The notes beneath the pieces are model-generated. The model saw only the letters and a program-made list of their open reading frames with translations. It had not been told where the DNA came from and searched no databases. From positions 1-64,000 of the forward strand of contig DAIMYQ010000003.1 in NCBI GenBank assembly GCA_036734385.1: a stretch of 64,000 bases of DNA, written 5' to 3'. A program made the translations under genes and the position numbers. The stretch's first letter is position 1, and every line of letters begins with the position of its first letter. The DNA comes from JAAYPI01 sp036734385. GTDB lineage: Bacteria; Bacteroidota; Bacteroidia; Bacteroidales; Paludibacteraceae. This document shows, in pieces, positions 16,603 to 24,911 of this stretch.

Positions 16603-17220
16603 ATGCCAGGATTAATTGGAAAAAAAATCGGAATGACATCCGTTTTCAGTGCCGATGGGAAAAATGTTCCATGCACTGTTATTGAAGCTGGTCCTTGTGT
16701 TGTTACACAAATAAAGACTCTTGAAAAAGATGGCTATGAAGCTATTCAGGTGGGTTTTTCCGAAAAAAAGGAAAAGGCTGCGAATAAGCCTGAATTAGGT
16801 CACTTCAAGAAAGCAAATGTGGCTCCACAAAGACACTTGGTTGAGTTCAAGGGAATTGAAGGCGAAGTGAAACTAGGAGATGTATTTACCGTAGATTTGT
16901 TCTCAGATACTATTTGGGCAGATGTAATCGGTACATCAAAAGGTAAAGGCTTTCAAGGTGTGGTAAAACGCCATGGTTTTGGCGGTGTTGGTCAGGCAAC
17001 TCATGGACAACATAATCGTTTAAGAGCACCAGGTTCTATAGGAGCTTGTTCTTATCCGGCTAAAGTGTTCAAAGGTATGAGAATGGCTGGTCGTATGGGG
17101 GGGGATCAAGTTACAGTACAAAACCTTCAAGTGTTAAAAGTAATTCCTGAAAATAACCTCATTCTTGTTAAAGGGTCGGTTCCAGGGGCTAAAGGTTCAA
17201 TCGTAATTGTTAATAAATAA
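16603..17220 (+). CDS. rplC: 50S ribosomal protein L3
   Basis: 205 residues. L3 binds 23S rRNA near its 3' end, is one of the first assembly proteins, and reaches toward the peptidyl-transferase centre. 'MPGLIGKKIGMTSVFSADG' is the typical N-terminus; 'QATHGQHNRLRAPGSIG' (about 130) is the conserved loop containing the Gln that PrmB methylates in E. coli. 'GRMGGDQVTVQNL' follows. Its stop TAA shares one base with the rplD ATG. Confidence 0.97.
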   Translation: MPGLIGKKIGMTSVFSADGKNVPCTVIEAGPCVVTQIKTLEKDGYEAIQVGFSEKKEKAANKPELGHFKKANVAPQRHLVEFKGIEGEVKLGDVFTVDLFSDTIWADVIGTSKGKGFQGVVKRHGFGGVGQATHGQHNRLRAPGSIGACSYPAKVFKGMRMAGRMGGDQVTVQNLQVLKVIPENNLILVKGSVPGAKGSIVIVNK

Positions 17221-17849
17221 TGGAACTAAATATTTATAATATAGAAGGAAAAGATACCGGAAGAAAAGTTTCGTTAGACGAAACAATTTTCGGAGTTGAG
17301 CCAAATGATCATGCCATTTATTTAGATGTAAAGCAATATATGGCAAATAAGCGTCAGGGAACTCACAAATCAAAAGGAAGAAGCGAATTGGCAGGAAGTA
17401 CCCGTAAGTTGGGAAAACAAAAAGGTGGCGGCGGTGCTCGTCCTGGTGATATTAAATCACCGGTGCGTGTAGGTGGAGGTCGTGTTTTTGGTCCAACTCC
17501 AAGAGATTATAGCTTCAAGTTAAATAAGAAAGTTAAGCAATTAGCTAGAAAATCAGCCCTTTCTTACAAGGTGCAAAATAGCAGTCTGATTGTATTGGAA
17601 GATTTCTCTTTTGAAACTCCCAAAACAAAAGAATACATAGGCTTAACAAAAAAATTAAAAGTAGATAATAAAAAATCACTTTTAGTTTTACCTGAACCAA
17701 ATAAAAGTGTATATTTGTCGGCTCGAAATTTGGAAAAAGCAAGTGTGATAATTCTTTCAGAATTAAACACTTATAAAATTTTGGATGCTCAGTATTTGAT
17801 GCTGACAGAAAAAGCAGTGGAAAATTTAGTCAAAAACTTTAATGCATAG
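17220..17849 (+). CDS. rplD: 50S ribosomal protein L4
   Basis: 209 residues. L4 lines the peptide exit tunnel with L22 through its extended loop, here 'RSELAGSTRKLGKQKGGGGA' (about 55-75). The first residues, 'MELNIYNIEGKDTGRKVSL', are the usual Bacteroidetes N-terminus. In E. coli L4 represses its own operon by binding the S10 leader; no such leader structure is obvious here. Start overlaps the rplC stop by one base (TAATG), so the two are translationally coupled. Confidence 0.97.
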   Translation: MELNIYNIEGKDTGRKVSLDETIFGVEPNDHAIYLDVKQYMANKRQGTHKSKGRSELAGSTRKLGKQKGGGGARPGDIKSPVRVGGGRVFGPTPRDYSFKLNKKVKQLARKSALSYKVQNSSLIVLEDFSFETPKTKEYIGLTKKLKVDNKKSLLVLPEPNKSVYLSARNLEKASVIILSELNTYKILDAQYLMLTEKAVENLVKNFNA

Positions 17850-17861
17850 GAGTTTAGGAAT

Positions 17862-18152
17862 ATGGAAATTATAATTAAACCCATAGTTACCGAGAAGGTA
17901 ACCAAACTTACAGATAAACTCAATCGTTATGCATTCAAAGTGAATAAAGATGCAAACAAGCTTCAAATTAGTCAAGCTGTTGAGAAAATGTATAATGTAA
18001 CGGTAGAAGCGGTTAATACGCTTAATCATAAGGGAAAGAATAAATCTCGTTTTACGAAAAGTGGAATTGTTTCTGGGAAAACTTCTGATTACAAAAAAGC
18101 TGTTGTTACATTGAAAGAAGGCGATACAATAGATTATTATAGCAACATCTAA
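17862..18152 (+). CDS. rplW: 50S ribosomal protein L23
   Basis: 96 residues. L23 sits at the exit of the peptide tunnel and is the docking site for trigger factor and SRP. 'IIIKPIVTEKVTKL' is the conserved N-terminus with the P-x-x-T-E-K motif; 'YAFKVNKDANKLQISQAVEK' and 'VVTLKEGDTIDYY' complete the family signature. Full length. It lies 12 bp after rplD and 9 bp before rplB. Confidence 0.97.
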   Translation: MEIIIKPIVTEKVTKLTDKLNRYAFKVNKDANKLQISQAVEKMYNVTVEAVNTLNHKGKNKSRFTKSGIVSGKTSDYKKAVVTLKEGDTIDYYSNI

Positions 18153-18161
18153 TAAAAGAAA

Positions 18162-18986
18162 ATGGCTGTACGTAAATTAAACCCCACAACACCGGGGCAG
18201 AGACATAAAGTTATTGGAACATTTGACACAATTACTGCAAGTGCTCCAGAGAAATCTCTTATTTTTGGTATAAATAGGTCTGGTGGACGTAACAATGATG
18301 GTAAAATGACCATGCGTTACATCGGAGGTGGAAGTAAGAGAAAATATAGAGTAATTGATTTTAAAAGGGAAAAAGATGGTGTTCCTGCAGTGGTGAAAAC
18401 AGTTGAATATGATCCCAATCGTTCGGCTCGTATTGCATTACTTTTTTACGCTGATGGGGAAAAAAGGTATATTATTGCTCCTAATGGTTTGCAAGTAGGA
18501 CAAACGGTTTTGTCGGGTGTTGATGCACCTCCTGAAATAGGTAATGCTTTGCCATTACAAAATATTCCACTGGGAACAATTGTTCATAACGTAGAATTAA
18601 AACCCGGACAAGGTGCCGCTTTGGTTCGTTCTGCTGGAACATTCGCTCAAGTAACTTCAAGGGAAGATAAGTATGTGATTATTAAATTGCCTTCTGGAGA
18701 AACGAGGATGATTCTTTGTACTTGTAAGGCTACTATTGGAAGTGTCGGCAATTCAGATCATGCTTTGGAACGTTCAGGGAAAGCTGGTCGTTCTAGATGG
18801 TTAGGACGTCGTCCTCGTGTAAGGGGTGTGGTCATGAATCCGGTGGATCACCCAATGGGTGGAGGCGAAGGTCGTGCTTCTGGAGGGCATCCTAGATCTC
18901 GTAAAGGTTTGTTGGCTAAAGGGTATAAAACGCGTGCTCCTAAAAAAGCTTCAAGTAAATATATCATCGAGAGAAAGAAAAAGTAA
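18162..18986 (+). CDS. rplB: 50S ribosomal protein L2
   Basis: 274 residues. L2 is a core 50S protein needed for subunit association and peptidyl-transferase activity. 'MAVRKLNPTTPGQRHKVIG' is the N-terminus; 'RGVVMNPVDHPMGGGEGRAS' near residue 220 contains the conserved His of the catalytic-centre loop; 'GRSRWLGRRPRVRG' precedes it. The C-terminus is basic and extended (YIIERKKK). Normal length and position. Confidence 0.97.
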   Translation: MAVRKLNPTTPGQRHKVIGTFDTITASAPEKSLIFGINRSGGRNNDGKMTMRYIGGGSKRKYRVIDFKREKDGVPAVVKTVEYDPNRSARIALLFYADGEKRYIIAPNGLQVGQTVLSGVDAPPEIGNALPLQNIPLGTIVHNVELKPGQGAALVRSAGTFAQVTSREDKYVIIKLPSGETRMILCTCKATIGSVGNSDHALERSGKAGRSRWLGRRPRVRGVVMNPVDHPMGGGEGRASGGHPRSRKGLLAKGYKTRAPKKASSKYIIERKKK

Positions 18987-19010
18987 TTTGATTAATTTAA
19001 GAGAAGTAAC

Positions 19011-19280
19011 ATGAGTCGTTCATTAAAAAAAGGACCATATATCAATGTAAAACTTGATAAAAAGGTAGCAGCCCTAAATGAGGTTAACAAAAAAAATGTC
19101 ATTAAAACATGGGCAAGAGCTTCGATGATATCACCTGATTTCGTCGGTCATACAATTGCAGTTCACAACGGTAACAAATTTATACCTGTGTATGTTACAG
19201 AAAACATGGTAGGTCATAAACTTGGGGAGTTTTCACCAACGCGTGTATTCAGAGGACATGGAGGTAATAAGAAAAAGTAA
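19011..19280 (+). CDS. rpsS: 30S ribosomal protein S19
   Basis: 89 residues. S19 binds the 30S head with S13 and contacts A-site tRNA. 'MSRSLKKGPYINVKL' at the start and 'MVGHKLGEFSPTRVFRGHGG' near the end are the family hallmarks, and 'TWARASMISPDFVGHTIAVH' lies between. Full length. Intergenic distances of 24 bp (upstream) and 43 bp (downstream) leave no room for other genes. Confidence 0.97.
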   Translation: MSRSLKKGPYINVKLDKKVAALNEVNKKNVIKTWARASMISPDFVGHTIAVHNGNKFIPVYVTENMVGHKLGEFSPTRVFRGHGGNKKK

Positions 19281-19323
19281 ATTATCCGTTGTTGTAAAAA
19301 TTAGGAAATAAAAATAAAATAAA

Positions 19324-19734
19324 ATGGGTGCTAGAAAAAAAATATCAGCAGAAGAAAAGAAGGATGCAAAGAAGGATCTTCACTATGCTAAGCTAAGAAA
19401 TGTACCTACTTCTCCTCGTAAAATGCGTCTTGTTGCGGATATGATTAGAGGTGTAGAAGTTTATAGGGCACTTGGCTTACTAAAGTTCTCTACTAAGGAA
19501 GCTGCTGGAAGTATGGAAAAACTACTTCGTTCTGCAATCGCTAATTGGGAACAAAAAACCGAGCAAAAGGCTGAAGATGCGAATTTGGTAGTAAGTGCAG
19601 TTCATGTGGATTCGGGGAGAATGTTGAAACGTCTTCGTCCGGCTCCGCAGGGAAGAGGTTATAGAATTCGTAAGCGTTCGAACCACATAACCATATATGT
19701 AGATAGTGTGAATACTAACGATACTAAAAATTAA
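19324..19734 (+). CDS. rplV: 50S ribosomal protein L22
   Basis: 136 residues, about 25 longer than E. coli L22 because of a charged N-terminal extension (MGARKKISAEEKKDAKKDLH). The core follows: 'AKLRNVPTSPRKMRLVADMI', then the tunnel hairpin near residues 100-115 with 'LKRLRPAPQGRGYRIRKRSN', the macrolide-interaction site in which no unusual change is obvious. L22 lines the exit tunnel opposite L4. Six bp separate it from rpsC. Confidence 0.97.
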   Translation: MGARKKISAEEKKDAKKDLHYAKLRNVPTSPRKMRLVADMIRGVEVYRALGLLKFSTKEAAGSMEKLLRSAIANWEQKTEQKAEDANLVVSAVHVDSGRMLKRLRPAPQGRGYRIRKRSNHITIYVDSVNTNDTKN

Positions 19735-19740
19735 TGTTAG

Positions 19741-20478
19741 ATGGGACAAAAAGTAAATCCAATAAGTAACCGTTTAGGAATCATCAGAGGTTGGGATTCC
19801 AATTGGTATGGTGGTAAGAACTATGGTGATACAATACTTGAGGACTCTAAAATCAGAAAGTATTTAGATGCTCGTCTTGCAAAGGCAAGTGTATCTCGTA
19901 TTATTATAGAACGAACATTGAAGCTCGTAACGATTACTGTCTGTACAGCTCGTCCAGGTATAATCATAGGAAAGGGAGGTCAAGAAGTTGATAAGCTAAA
20001 GGAAGAGTTGAAAAAAGTTACTGACAAGGATGTTCAGATAAATATTTTCGAGGTAAAAAAACCTGAAATAGATGCTGTTATTGTAGCTAATAATATAGCT
20101 CGTCAGATAGAGGGCAAAATTGCTTACAGACGTGCAACTAAGATGGCAATTGCTTCTACGATGCGAGTTGGTGCTGAAGGTATTAAAGTACAGGTGTCGG
20201 GACGTTTGAATGGTGCAGAGATGGCTCGTTCAGAGATGTATAAAGAAGGAAGAACCCCTCTTCATACTTTCAGAGCCGATATTGATTATGCTCATGCAGA
20301 AGCTTTAACAAAAGTAGGTCTTATTGGTGTAAAAGTATGGATTTGTCGTGGTGAAGTTTATGGAAAGAGAGATTTGACACCACAATTTGCTGCTTTAAAA
20401 GAGGGTGGTCGCCAACAAGTTGCTGGTGGAAACCGTAATGATAATGGAGCCAAAGGCTTTAAAAAGAGAAGAAAATAA
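19741..20478 (+). CDS. rpsC: 30S ribosomal protein S3
   Basis: 245 residues. S3 forms part of the mRNA entry channel and helicase site on the 30S head. The KH type-2 domain is visible as 'TARPGIIIGKGGQEVDKL' (about 70-87); the C-terminal domain has 'GVKVWICRGEVYGKRDLTPQ'. A Gly/Asn/Lys-rich tail (GGNRNDNGAKGFKKRRK) ends it, as in other Bacteroidetes. 29 bp before rplP. Confidence 0.97.
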   Translation: MGQKVNPISNRLGIIRGWDSNWYGGKNYGDTILEDSKIRKYLDARLAKASVSRIIIERTLKLVTITVCTARPGIIIGKGGQEVDKLKEELKKVTDKDVQINIFEVKKPEIDAVIVANNIARQIEGKIAYRRATKMAIASTMRVGAEGIKVQVSGRLNGAEMARSEMYKEGRTPLHTFRADIDYAHAEALTKVGLIGVKVWICRGEVYGKRDLTPQFAALKEGGRQQVAGGNRNDNGAKGFKKRRK

Positions 20479-20507
20479 TCCGTTAACGAATTTTACTTAA
20501 GGAAAAA

Positions 20508-20942
20508 ATGTTACAACCTAAAAAAACAAAGTTCAGAAGACAGCAAAAAGGCCGGATGAAGGGTAATGCCCAAAGAGGTAATCAGTTGGCGTTCGGTTCT
20601 TTCGGAATAAAATCTTTGGAATCCAAATGGATTACAGGAAGACAAATAGAAGCTGCTCGTATTGCGGTAACTCGTTATATGCAGAGACAAGGACAAATTT
20701 GGATACGTATATTTCCAGATAAGCCGATTACAAAGAAACCAGCAGAAGTGCGTATGGGTAAAGGGAAGGGCTCTCCAGAGGGTTTTGTCGCTCCTGTTAC
20801 CCCTGGTCGAATGATTATTGAAGTGGAGGGGGTTTCCTTTGATATTGCAAAAGAGGCATTGCGTTTAGCTGCACAGAAACTCCCCGTTACTACAAAGTTT
20901 GTAACGAGACGTGATTACGATTATGAATCTCAAAATGCGTAA
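20508..20942 (+). CDS. rplP: 50S ribosomal protein L16
   Basis: 144 residues. L16 organises the A-site region of the 50S and is required for late assembly. 'MLQPKKTKFRRQQKGRMKG' at the N-terminus, 'IRIFPDKPITKKPAEVRMGK' (about 68-87) and 'GKGSPEGFVAPVTPGRMI' are diagnostic. The Arg in the conserved GKG(S/A)xE region hydroxylated by YcfD in E. coli lies in this segment. Full length, six bp before rpmC. Confidence 0.97.
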   Translation: MLQPKKTKFRRQQKGRMKGNAQRGNQLAFGSFGIKSLESKWITGRQIEAARIAVTRYMQRQGQIWIRIFPDKPITKKPAEVRMGKGKGSPEGFVAPVTPGRMIIEVEGVSFDIAKEALRLAAQKLPVTTKFVTRRDYDYESQNA

Positions 20943-20948
20943 TGTAGT

Positions 20949-21149
20949 ATGAAAACATCAGAAGTAAAGGAATTGTCTAGTAAAGAAATTATCGAAAGAA
21001 TGGAAGGAGAAAAGGTACAGTTGGCTCAACTTAAATTGGGACACAGTATTACTCCTCTTGATAATCCGAATCAAATTAAAGAAGTCCGTAAAACAATTGC
21101 TCGTCTCCAAACTGAATTGCGTGCAAGAGAAATCAACAAAGAAAATTAA
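20949..21149 (+). CDS. rpmC: 50S ribosomal protein L29
   Basis: 66 residues forming two long helices. L29 sits near the tunnel exit next to L23. 'MKTSEVKELSSKEIIERMEG' begins it and the family pattern 'IKEVRKTIARLQTELRARE' (about 43-61) closes it. Normal size and position, 6 bp after rplP and 11 bp before rpsQ. Confidence 0.96.
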   Translation: MKTSEVKELSSKEIIERMEGEKVQLAQLKLGHSITPLDNPNQIKEVRKTIARLQTELRAREINKEN

Positions 21150-21160
21150 TTCAGCCTGAT

Positions 21161-21412
21161 ATGAGAAATTTAAGAAAAGAAAGACAAGGCGTAGTTTATA
21201 GCAATAAAATGGATAAAACAATAACTGTTGCTATCAAATGGAAAGAGAAACACCCTATTTACGGCAAGTTCGTAAGTAAAACAAAAAAGTACCATGCTCA
21301 TGATGAAAAGAATGAGTGTAGTATTGGTGATACTGTGAAAATTATGGAAACCCGTCCATTAAGCAAGCTTAAAAGATGGAGATTAGTAGAAATAATCGAA
21401 AGAGCGAAATAA
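21161..21412 (+). CDS. rpsQ: 30S ribosomal protein S17
   Basis: 83 residues, an OB-fold protein that binds the 5' domain of 16S rRNA early in assembly. 'RKERQGVVYSNKMDKTITVA' and 'YHAHDEKNECSIGDTVKIME' plus 'TRPLSKLKRWRLVEI' are the standard blocks. Only one base separates its stop from the rplN start, suggesting coupled translation. Confidence 0.97.
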   Translation: MRNLRKERQGVVYSNKMDKTITVAIKWKEKHPIYGKFVSKTKKYHAHDEKNECSIGDTVKIMETRPLSKLKRWRLVEIIERAK

Positions 21413-21413
21413 G

Positions 21414-21779
21414 ATGATACAACAAGAAAGTAGACTTATCGTAGCAGACAATAGTGGTGCAAAAGAAGTACTTTGTATTCGTGTTTTAGGCGGAACAGGG
21501 AAAAGATATGCAACAGTGGGGGACATTATTGTTGTGGCAGTTAAATCCGTAATACCCTCAAGTGATGTTAAAAAAGGTGCTGTTTCAAAAGCTATTATCG
21601 TACGTACTAAAAAAGAAGTTAGGCGCCAAGATGGTTCTTATATCCGTTTTGACGACAATGCGTGCGTTCTTCTTAATGGGGCTGGGGAAATGAGAGGAAG
21701 TCGTATTTTTGGACCTGTTGCTAGAGAATTGCGTGTAGCTAATATGAAAATAGTTTCCCTTGCACCGGAAGTGCTTTAA
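21414..21779 (+). CDS. rplN: 50S ribosomal protein L14
   Basis: 121 residues. L14 lies at the subunit interface and forms bridges to 16S rRNA; it is also the docking site of the silencing factor RsfS. 'MIQQESRLIVADNSGAKEVL' is the typical N-terminus and 'VVRTKKEVRRQDGSYIRFDD' (here I-V-R-T) the interface segment. It ends 'KIVSLAPEVL'. It opens the spc-type part of the cluster. Confidence 0.97.
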   Translation: MIQQESRLIVADNSGAKEVLCIRVLGGTGKRYATVGDIIVVAVKSVIPSSDVKKGAVSKAIIVRTKKEVRRQDGSYIRFDDNACVLLNGAGEMRGSRIFGPVARELRVANMKIVSLAPEVL

Positions 21780-21800
21780 CCCTTCGAAAATATTTAAGAA

Positions 21801-22118
21801 ATGAGTAAATTACACATAAAAAAAGGAGATACTGTTTACGTGAATGCGGGCGATGATAAAGGTGCTGTTGGTCGCGTGCTCGAAGTTGTAATAGACAAAC
21901 AGAGAGCTATCGTAGAGGGTGTTAATCTGGTGTCAAAGCACACCAAACCTAATTCAAAGAGCCCTCAAGGTGGAATCGTGAAGAAGGAGGCATCTATTCA
22001 TATCTCGAATTTGAATCCTGTTGTGAAAGGCGATAAACCTACACGTGTTGGACGCAAAGTCGTAGATGAAAAATTAGTGCGTTATGCAAAAAAAACAGGG
22101 GAGGAAATTAAACAATGA
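21801..22118 (+). CDS. rplX: 50S ribosomal protein L24
   Basis: 105 residues. L24 is an assembly initiator that binds the 5' end of 23S rRNA through a KOW motif, here 'IKKGDTVYVNAGDDKGAVGR' (about 6-25). 'GGIVKKEASIHISNLNPV' follows. Its last codons overlap the rplE start by 4 bases (ATGA type), so the two are translationally coupled. Confidence 0.97.
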   Translation: MSKLHIKKGDTVYVNAGDDKGAVGRVLEVVIDKQRAIVEGVNLVSKHTKPNSKSPQGGIVKKEASIHISNLNPVVKGDKPTRVGRKVVDEKLVRYAKKTGEEIKQ

Positions 22119-22660
22119 GTAATACAGCAAGCCTTAAAAAGGATTACACGGAGCGTATTGCTCCAACTTTGATGAAAGAGTTCGGTTATAAGTCGACAAT
22201 GGAGGTTCCTGTTCTTGAGAAAATAGTTTTGAATCAAGGACTCGGAATTGCTGTTGCTGATAAGAAAATAATAGAAGTAGCAATAAATGAAATGACTGCT
22301 ATTGCAGGGCAAAAGGCCATTGCGACGTATTCTAAAAAGGATATCTCGAACTTCAAGCTCCGCAAAAAAATGCCTATCGGTGTGAGGGTTACGTTGAGAA
22401 GAGAGAAAATGTATGAGTTTCTAGAAAGGCTTATTCGTGTTGCTTTACCTCGTATTAGAGACTTTAAGGGTATTGATAATAAGTTGGATGGAAGAGGAAA
22501 TTATACTCTTGGTATACAAGAACAAATCATTTTTCCTGAAATAAATATCGATAACATTACTAAAATTTTGGGAATGAATATTACCTTTGTGACTTCTGCA
22601 AAAACAGATGAAGAAGCATTTGCTTTGCTCAAAGAATTTGGATTACCCTTTAAAAAATAA
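22115..22660 (+). CDS. rplE: 50S ribosomal protein L5
   Basis: 181 residues. L5 carries 5S rRNA into the 50S subunit and contacts P-site tRNA and S13. 'ERIAPTLMKEFGYKSTMEVP' and 'KIVLNQGLGIAVADKKII' are the family N-terminus; 'RRIRDFKGI'-type sequence appears as 'LPRIRDFKGIDNKLDGRGNY'. The end 'EEAFALLKEFGLPFKK' is usual. Starts inside the rplX stop region. Confidence 0.97.
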   Translation: MSNTASLKKDYTERIAPTLMKEFGYKSTMEVPVLEKIVLNQGLGIAVADKKIIEVAINEMTAIAGQKAIATYSKKDISNFKLRKKMPIGVRVTLRREKMYEFLERLIRVALPRIRDFKGIDNKLDGRGNYTLGIQEQIIFPEINIDNITKILGMNITFVTSAKTDEEAFALLKEFGLPFKK

Positions 22661-22681
22661 TAAAGGAAATAATAAATAGAT

Positions 22682-22951
22682 ATGGCAAAAGAATCAATGA
22701 AAGCTCGGGAAGTGAAAAGAGCAAAAATGGTCGCTAAATATGCTGCGAAAAGAACACAATTGAAGGCTGATGGCGATTATGAAGGGTTACAAAGTATTCC
22801 AAAAAATGCCTCACCGGTTAGATTGCACAACCGTTGCAAACTTACAGGTCGACCAAAGGGGTATATGAGACTATTTGGCATTTCTCGTATCCAGTTTCGT
22901 GAAATGGCTTCTAAAGGGTTAATTCCAGGAGTTAAGAAAGCTAGTTGGTAG
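22682..22951 (+). CDS. rpsN: 30S ribosomal protein S14, zinc-free long form
   Basis: 89 residues. S14 binds the 30S head near the A site. The C-terminal core 'VRLHNRCKLTGRPKGYMRLF' holds only one Cys, and the 61-residue zinc-ribbon form would need four, so this is the long, zinc-independent type. 'GISRIQFREMASKGLIPGVK' and the final 'KASW' are characteristic. It is followed by an 83-bp gap with a bulged hairpin just before rpsH. Confidence 0.97.
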   Translation: MAKESMKAREVKRAKMVAKYAAKRTQLKADGDYEGLQSIPKNASPVRLHNRCKLTGRPKGYMRLFGISRIQFREMASKGLIPGVKKASW

Positions 22952-22994
22952 TTTCTACTAGTTTTCTGTAAAATAAAGGCATCAATTTTTAAAT

Positions 22995-23018
22995 ATTGTC
23001 TGGGTAGTCCAGATCAAT
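22995..23018 (+). promoter_or_regulatory. Bulged hairpin upstream of rpsH (candidate ribosomal-protein binding site)
   Basis: ATTG-TCTGG, loop GTAGT, then CCAGA-T-CAAT: nine pairs with a single bulged T, ending 16 bases before the rpsH start. Bulged stems of this kind are typical of S8 targets, but the identity of any binding protein is inference. Confidence 0.4.
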
Positions 23019-23034
23019 TTAATCTAAAAAATAT

Positions 23035-23430
23035 ATGACAGATCCAATTGCAGATTATTTGACGAGGTTGAGAAATGCTATTAAAGCAAACCACAGGGTT
23101 GTGGAAGTCCCTGCGTCAAATTTAAAGAAAGAACTTACCAAAATATTACTTGATAAAGGTTATATTTTGAATTATAAGTTTGAAGAAGAAGGTCCTCAGG
23201 GCACAATTAAAATAGCTTTGAAGTATGACCCAGTAAATAAAGTGAACGCAATTAAAAAACTAGTGAGAATCTCAACTCCAGGGTTGCGTAAGTATACAGG
23301 ACATAAAGATCTTCCTCGTGTATTGAATGGTTTAGGAGTAGCAATTATTTCTACCTCAAAAGGAGTAATGACCGATAAAGAAGCTCGTGAGCAGAATGTC
23401 GGAGGTGAAGTTTTGTGTTATGTTTATTAA
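23035..23430 (+). CDS. rpsH: 30S ribosomal protein S8
   Basis: 131 residues. S8 binds the central domain of 16S rRNA and in E. coli is the translational repressor of the spc operon. 'MTDPIADYLTRLRNAIKANH' begins it; 'LRKYTGHKDLPRVLNGLGVA' and 'IISTSKGVMTDKEAREQNVG' are the conserved C-terminal RNA-binding blocks. The start lies 16 bp after a bulged hairpin (22995-23018), which could be an autoregulatory site. Confidence 0.97.
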   Translation: MTDPIADYLTRLRNAIKANHRVVEVPASNLKKELTKILLDKGYILNYKFEEEGPQGTIKIALKYDPVNKVNAIKKLVRISTPGLRKYTGHKDLPRVLNGLGVAIISTSKGVMTDKEAREQNVGGEVLCYVY

Positions 23431-23452
23431 TTAAATTTGAGGAGAAAATAAT

Positions 23453-24007
23453 ATGTCAAGAATAGGAAAATTGCCAATTAATTTGCCAAAGGGGGTTACT
23501 ATTACAATAAAGGATAATCTTGTGACAGTAAAGGGTCCTAAGGGGGAATTGAAGCAGAAAATTCATCCTGAAATTGAAGTGGAAGTTGAAGAAAATACTG
23601 TTAGGGTGCTTCGCCCGAACGATGAAAGGCAAAATAGAGCAATGCATGGCTTATACAGATCTCTTATCAATAATATGGTGATAGGAGTCTCTGAAGGCTA
23701 TAGCAAAACGTTAGAACTTGTTGGGGTTGGTTATCGTGTTTCTAACAATGGACAGGTATTGGAGTTCTCTCTAGGGTATACTCACAATATCTTTTTAAAA
23801 TTGCCTTCTGAAATTAAGGTGGATACAAAAAGTGAAAGAAACCAAAATCCGCTCGTTATTTTAGAATCATGCGATAAACAATTGATTGGACAAGTGTGTG
23901 CTAAGATACGATCTTTCCGTAAACCTGAACCTTATAAAGGTAAAGGTGTTAAGTTTGTTGGAGAACATATCCGTAGAAAAGCCGGAAAATCGGCAGGTGC
24001 TAAGTAA
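23453..24007 (+). CDS. rplF: 50S ribosomal protein L6
   Basis: 184 residues. L6 is a two-domain protein at the factor-binding region near the sarcin-ricin loop. 'MSRIGKLPINLPKGVTITI' is the N-terminus. 'GVSEGYSKTLELVGVGYRV' closes the first repeat. The C-terminal 'PEPYKGKGVKFVGEHIRRKA' is the conserved RNA-binding end. Full length; 17 bp before rplR. Confidence 0.97.
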   Translation: MSRIGKLPINLPKGVTITIKDNLVTVKGPKGELKQKIHPEIEVEVEENTVRVLRPNDERQNRAMHGLYRSLINNMVIGVSEGYSKTLELVGVGYRVSNNGQVLEFSLGYTHNIFLKLPSEIKVDTKSERNQNPLVILESCDKQLIGQVCAKIRSFRKPEPYKGKGVKFVGEHIRRKAGKSAGAK

Positions 24008-24024
24008 TTTAAAAAGGTACTATA

Positions 24025-24381
24025 ATGACTGAAAAAATAGCAAGAAGATTAAAAATAAAAGCAGGTGTCAGAGATAAAATAAATGGCACAGCTGAAAGGC
24101 CTCGTATGTCTGTATTTAGAAGTAATAGCCAAATTTACGTGCAAATAATTGATGATGTTGCACTAAATGGTTCGGGCAAGACTTTAGCGTCAACTTCTTC
24201 GTTACAGATAAAAGAAAAAATGACTAAGACTGAAAAATCAGCGAAGGTTGGGGAATTAATAGCAGGGGAAGCAAAGAAAATAGGAATTGAAGCTGTTGTA
24301 TTTGACAGAAATGGTTTCTTGTATCATGGTAGAATAAAAGAATTAGCAGAAGCTGCTCGTAAGGGAGGACTCAAATTTTAA
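24025..24381 (+). CDS. rplR: 50S ribosomal protein L18
   Basis: 118 residues. L18 binds 5S rRNA together with L5. 'RLKIKAGVRDKINGTAERPR' (about 8-27) and 'MSVFRSNSQIYVQIIDD' are typical; the end 'VVFDRNGFLYHGRIKELAEA' and 'ARKGGLKF' match the family C-terminus. Five bp before rpsE. Confidence 0.97.
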   Translation: MTEKIARRLKIKAGVRDKINGTAERPRMSVFRSNSQIYVQIIDDVALNGSGKTLASTSSLQIKEKMTKTEKSAKVGELIAGEAKKIGIEAVVFDRNGFLYHGRIKELAEAARKGGLKF

Positions 24382-24386
24382 TAATT

Positions 24387-24905
24387 ATGGCAGGTAAAAA
24401 TAATATAGTAAAGACAACTAATGATATCGAATTAAAAGATAGATTGGTTGCTATCAACAGAGTAACAAAGGTTACAAAGGGAGGTCGAGCATTTACATTT
24501 TCCGCTATTGTGGTTGTAGGCAATGAGGATGGTATTGTTGGCTGGGGATTAGGAAAAGCAAATGAAGTAACTACTGCTATAGCAAAGGGAGTTGAAGCTG
24601 CAAAGAAAAATTTGGTTAAAGTACCTGTTTATAAGGGGACTATTCCTCATGAACAACTAGCTAAATTTGGTGGAGCTGAAGTTTTTATCAAACCAGCATC
24701 AGCTGGTACCGGTGTTAAAGCAGGAGGGGCTATGCGTGCTGTACTTGAAAGTGTTGGTATAACAGATGTCTTGGCAAAATCAAAAGGTTCATCTAACCCT
24801 CACAATTTGGTTAAAGCTACAATTGCTGCTTTATGCGAGTTAAGAGATGTTTACACAGTGTCTCAAAATAGAGGAGTCTCTATCGAGAGAGTTTTTAAAG
24901 GATAA
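24387..24905 (+). CDS. rpsE: 30S ribosomal protein S5
   Basis: 172 residues. S5 lies at the mRNA entry site and affects decoding fidelity (spectinomycin site). 'ELKDRLVAINRVTKVTKGGR' starts the double-stranded RNA-binding fold, 'VVGNEDGIVGWGLGKANEV' follows, and 'SKGSSNPHNLVKATIAALCE' is in the C-terminal domain. No deletion in the spectinomycin loop is apparent. Six bp before rpmD. Confidence 0.97.
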   Translation: MAGKNNIVKTTNDIELKDRLVAINRVTKVTKGGRAFTFSAIVVVGNEDGIVGWGLGKANEVTTAIAKGVEAAKKNLVKVPVYKGTIPHEQLAKFGGAEVFIKPASAGTGVKAGGAMRAVLESVGITDVLAKSKGSSNPHNLVKATIAALCELRDVYTVSQNRGVSIERVFKG

Positions 24906-24911
24906 ATAGAT

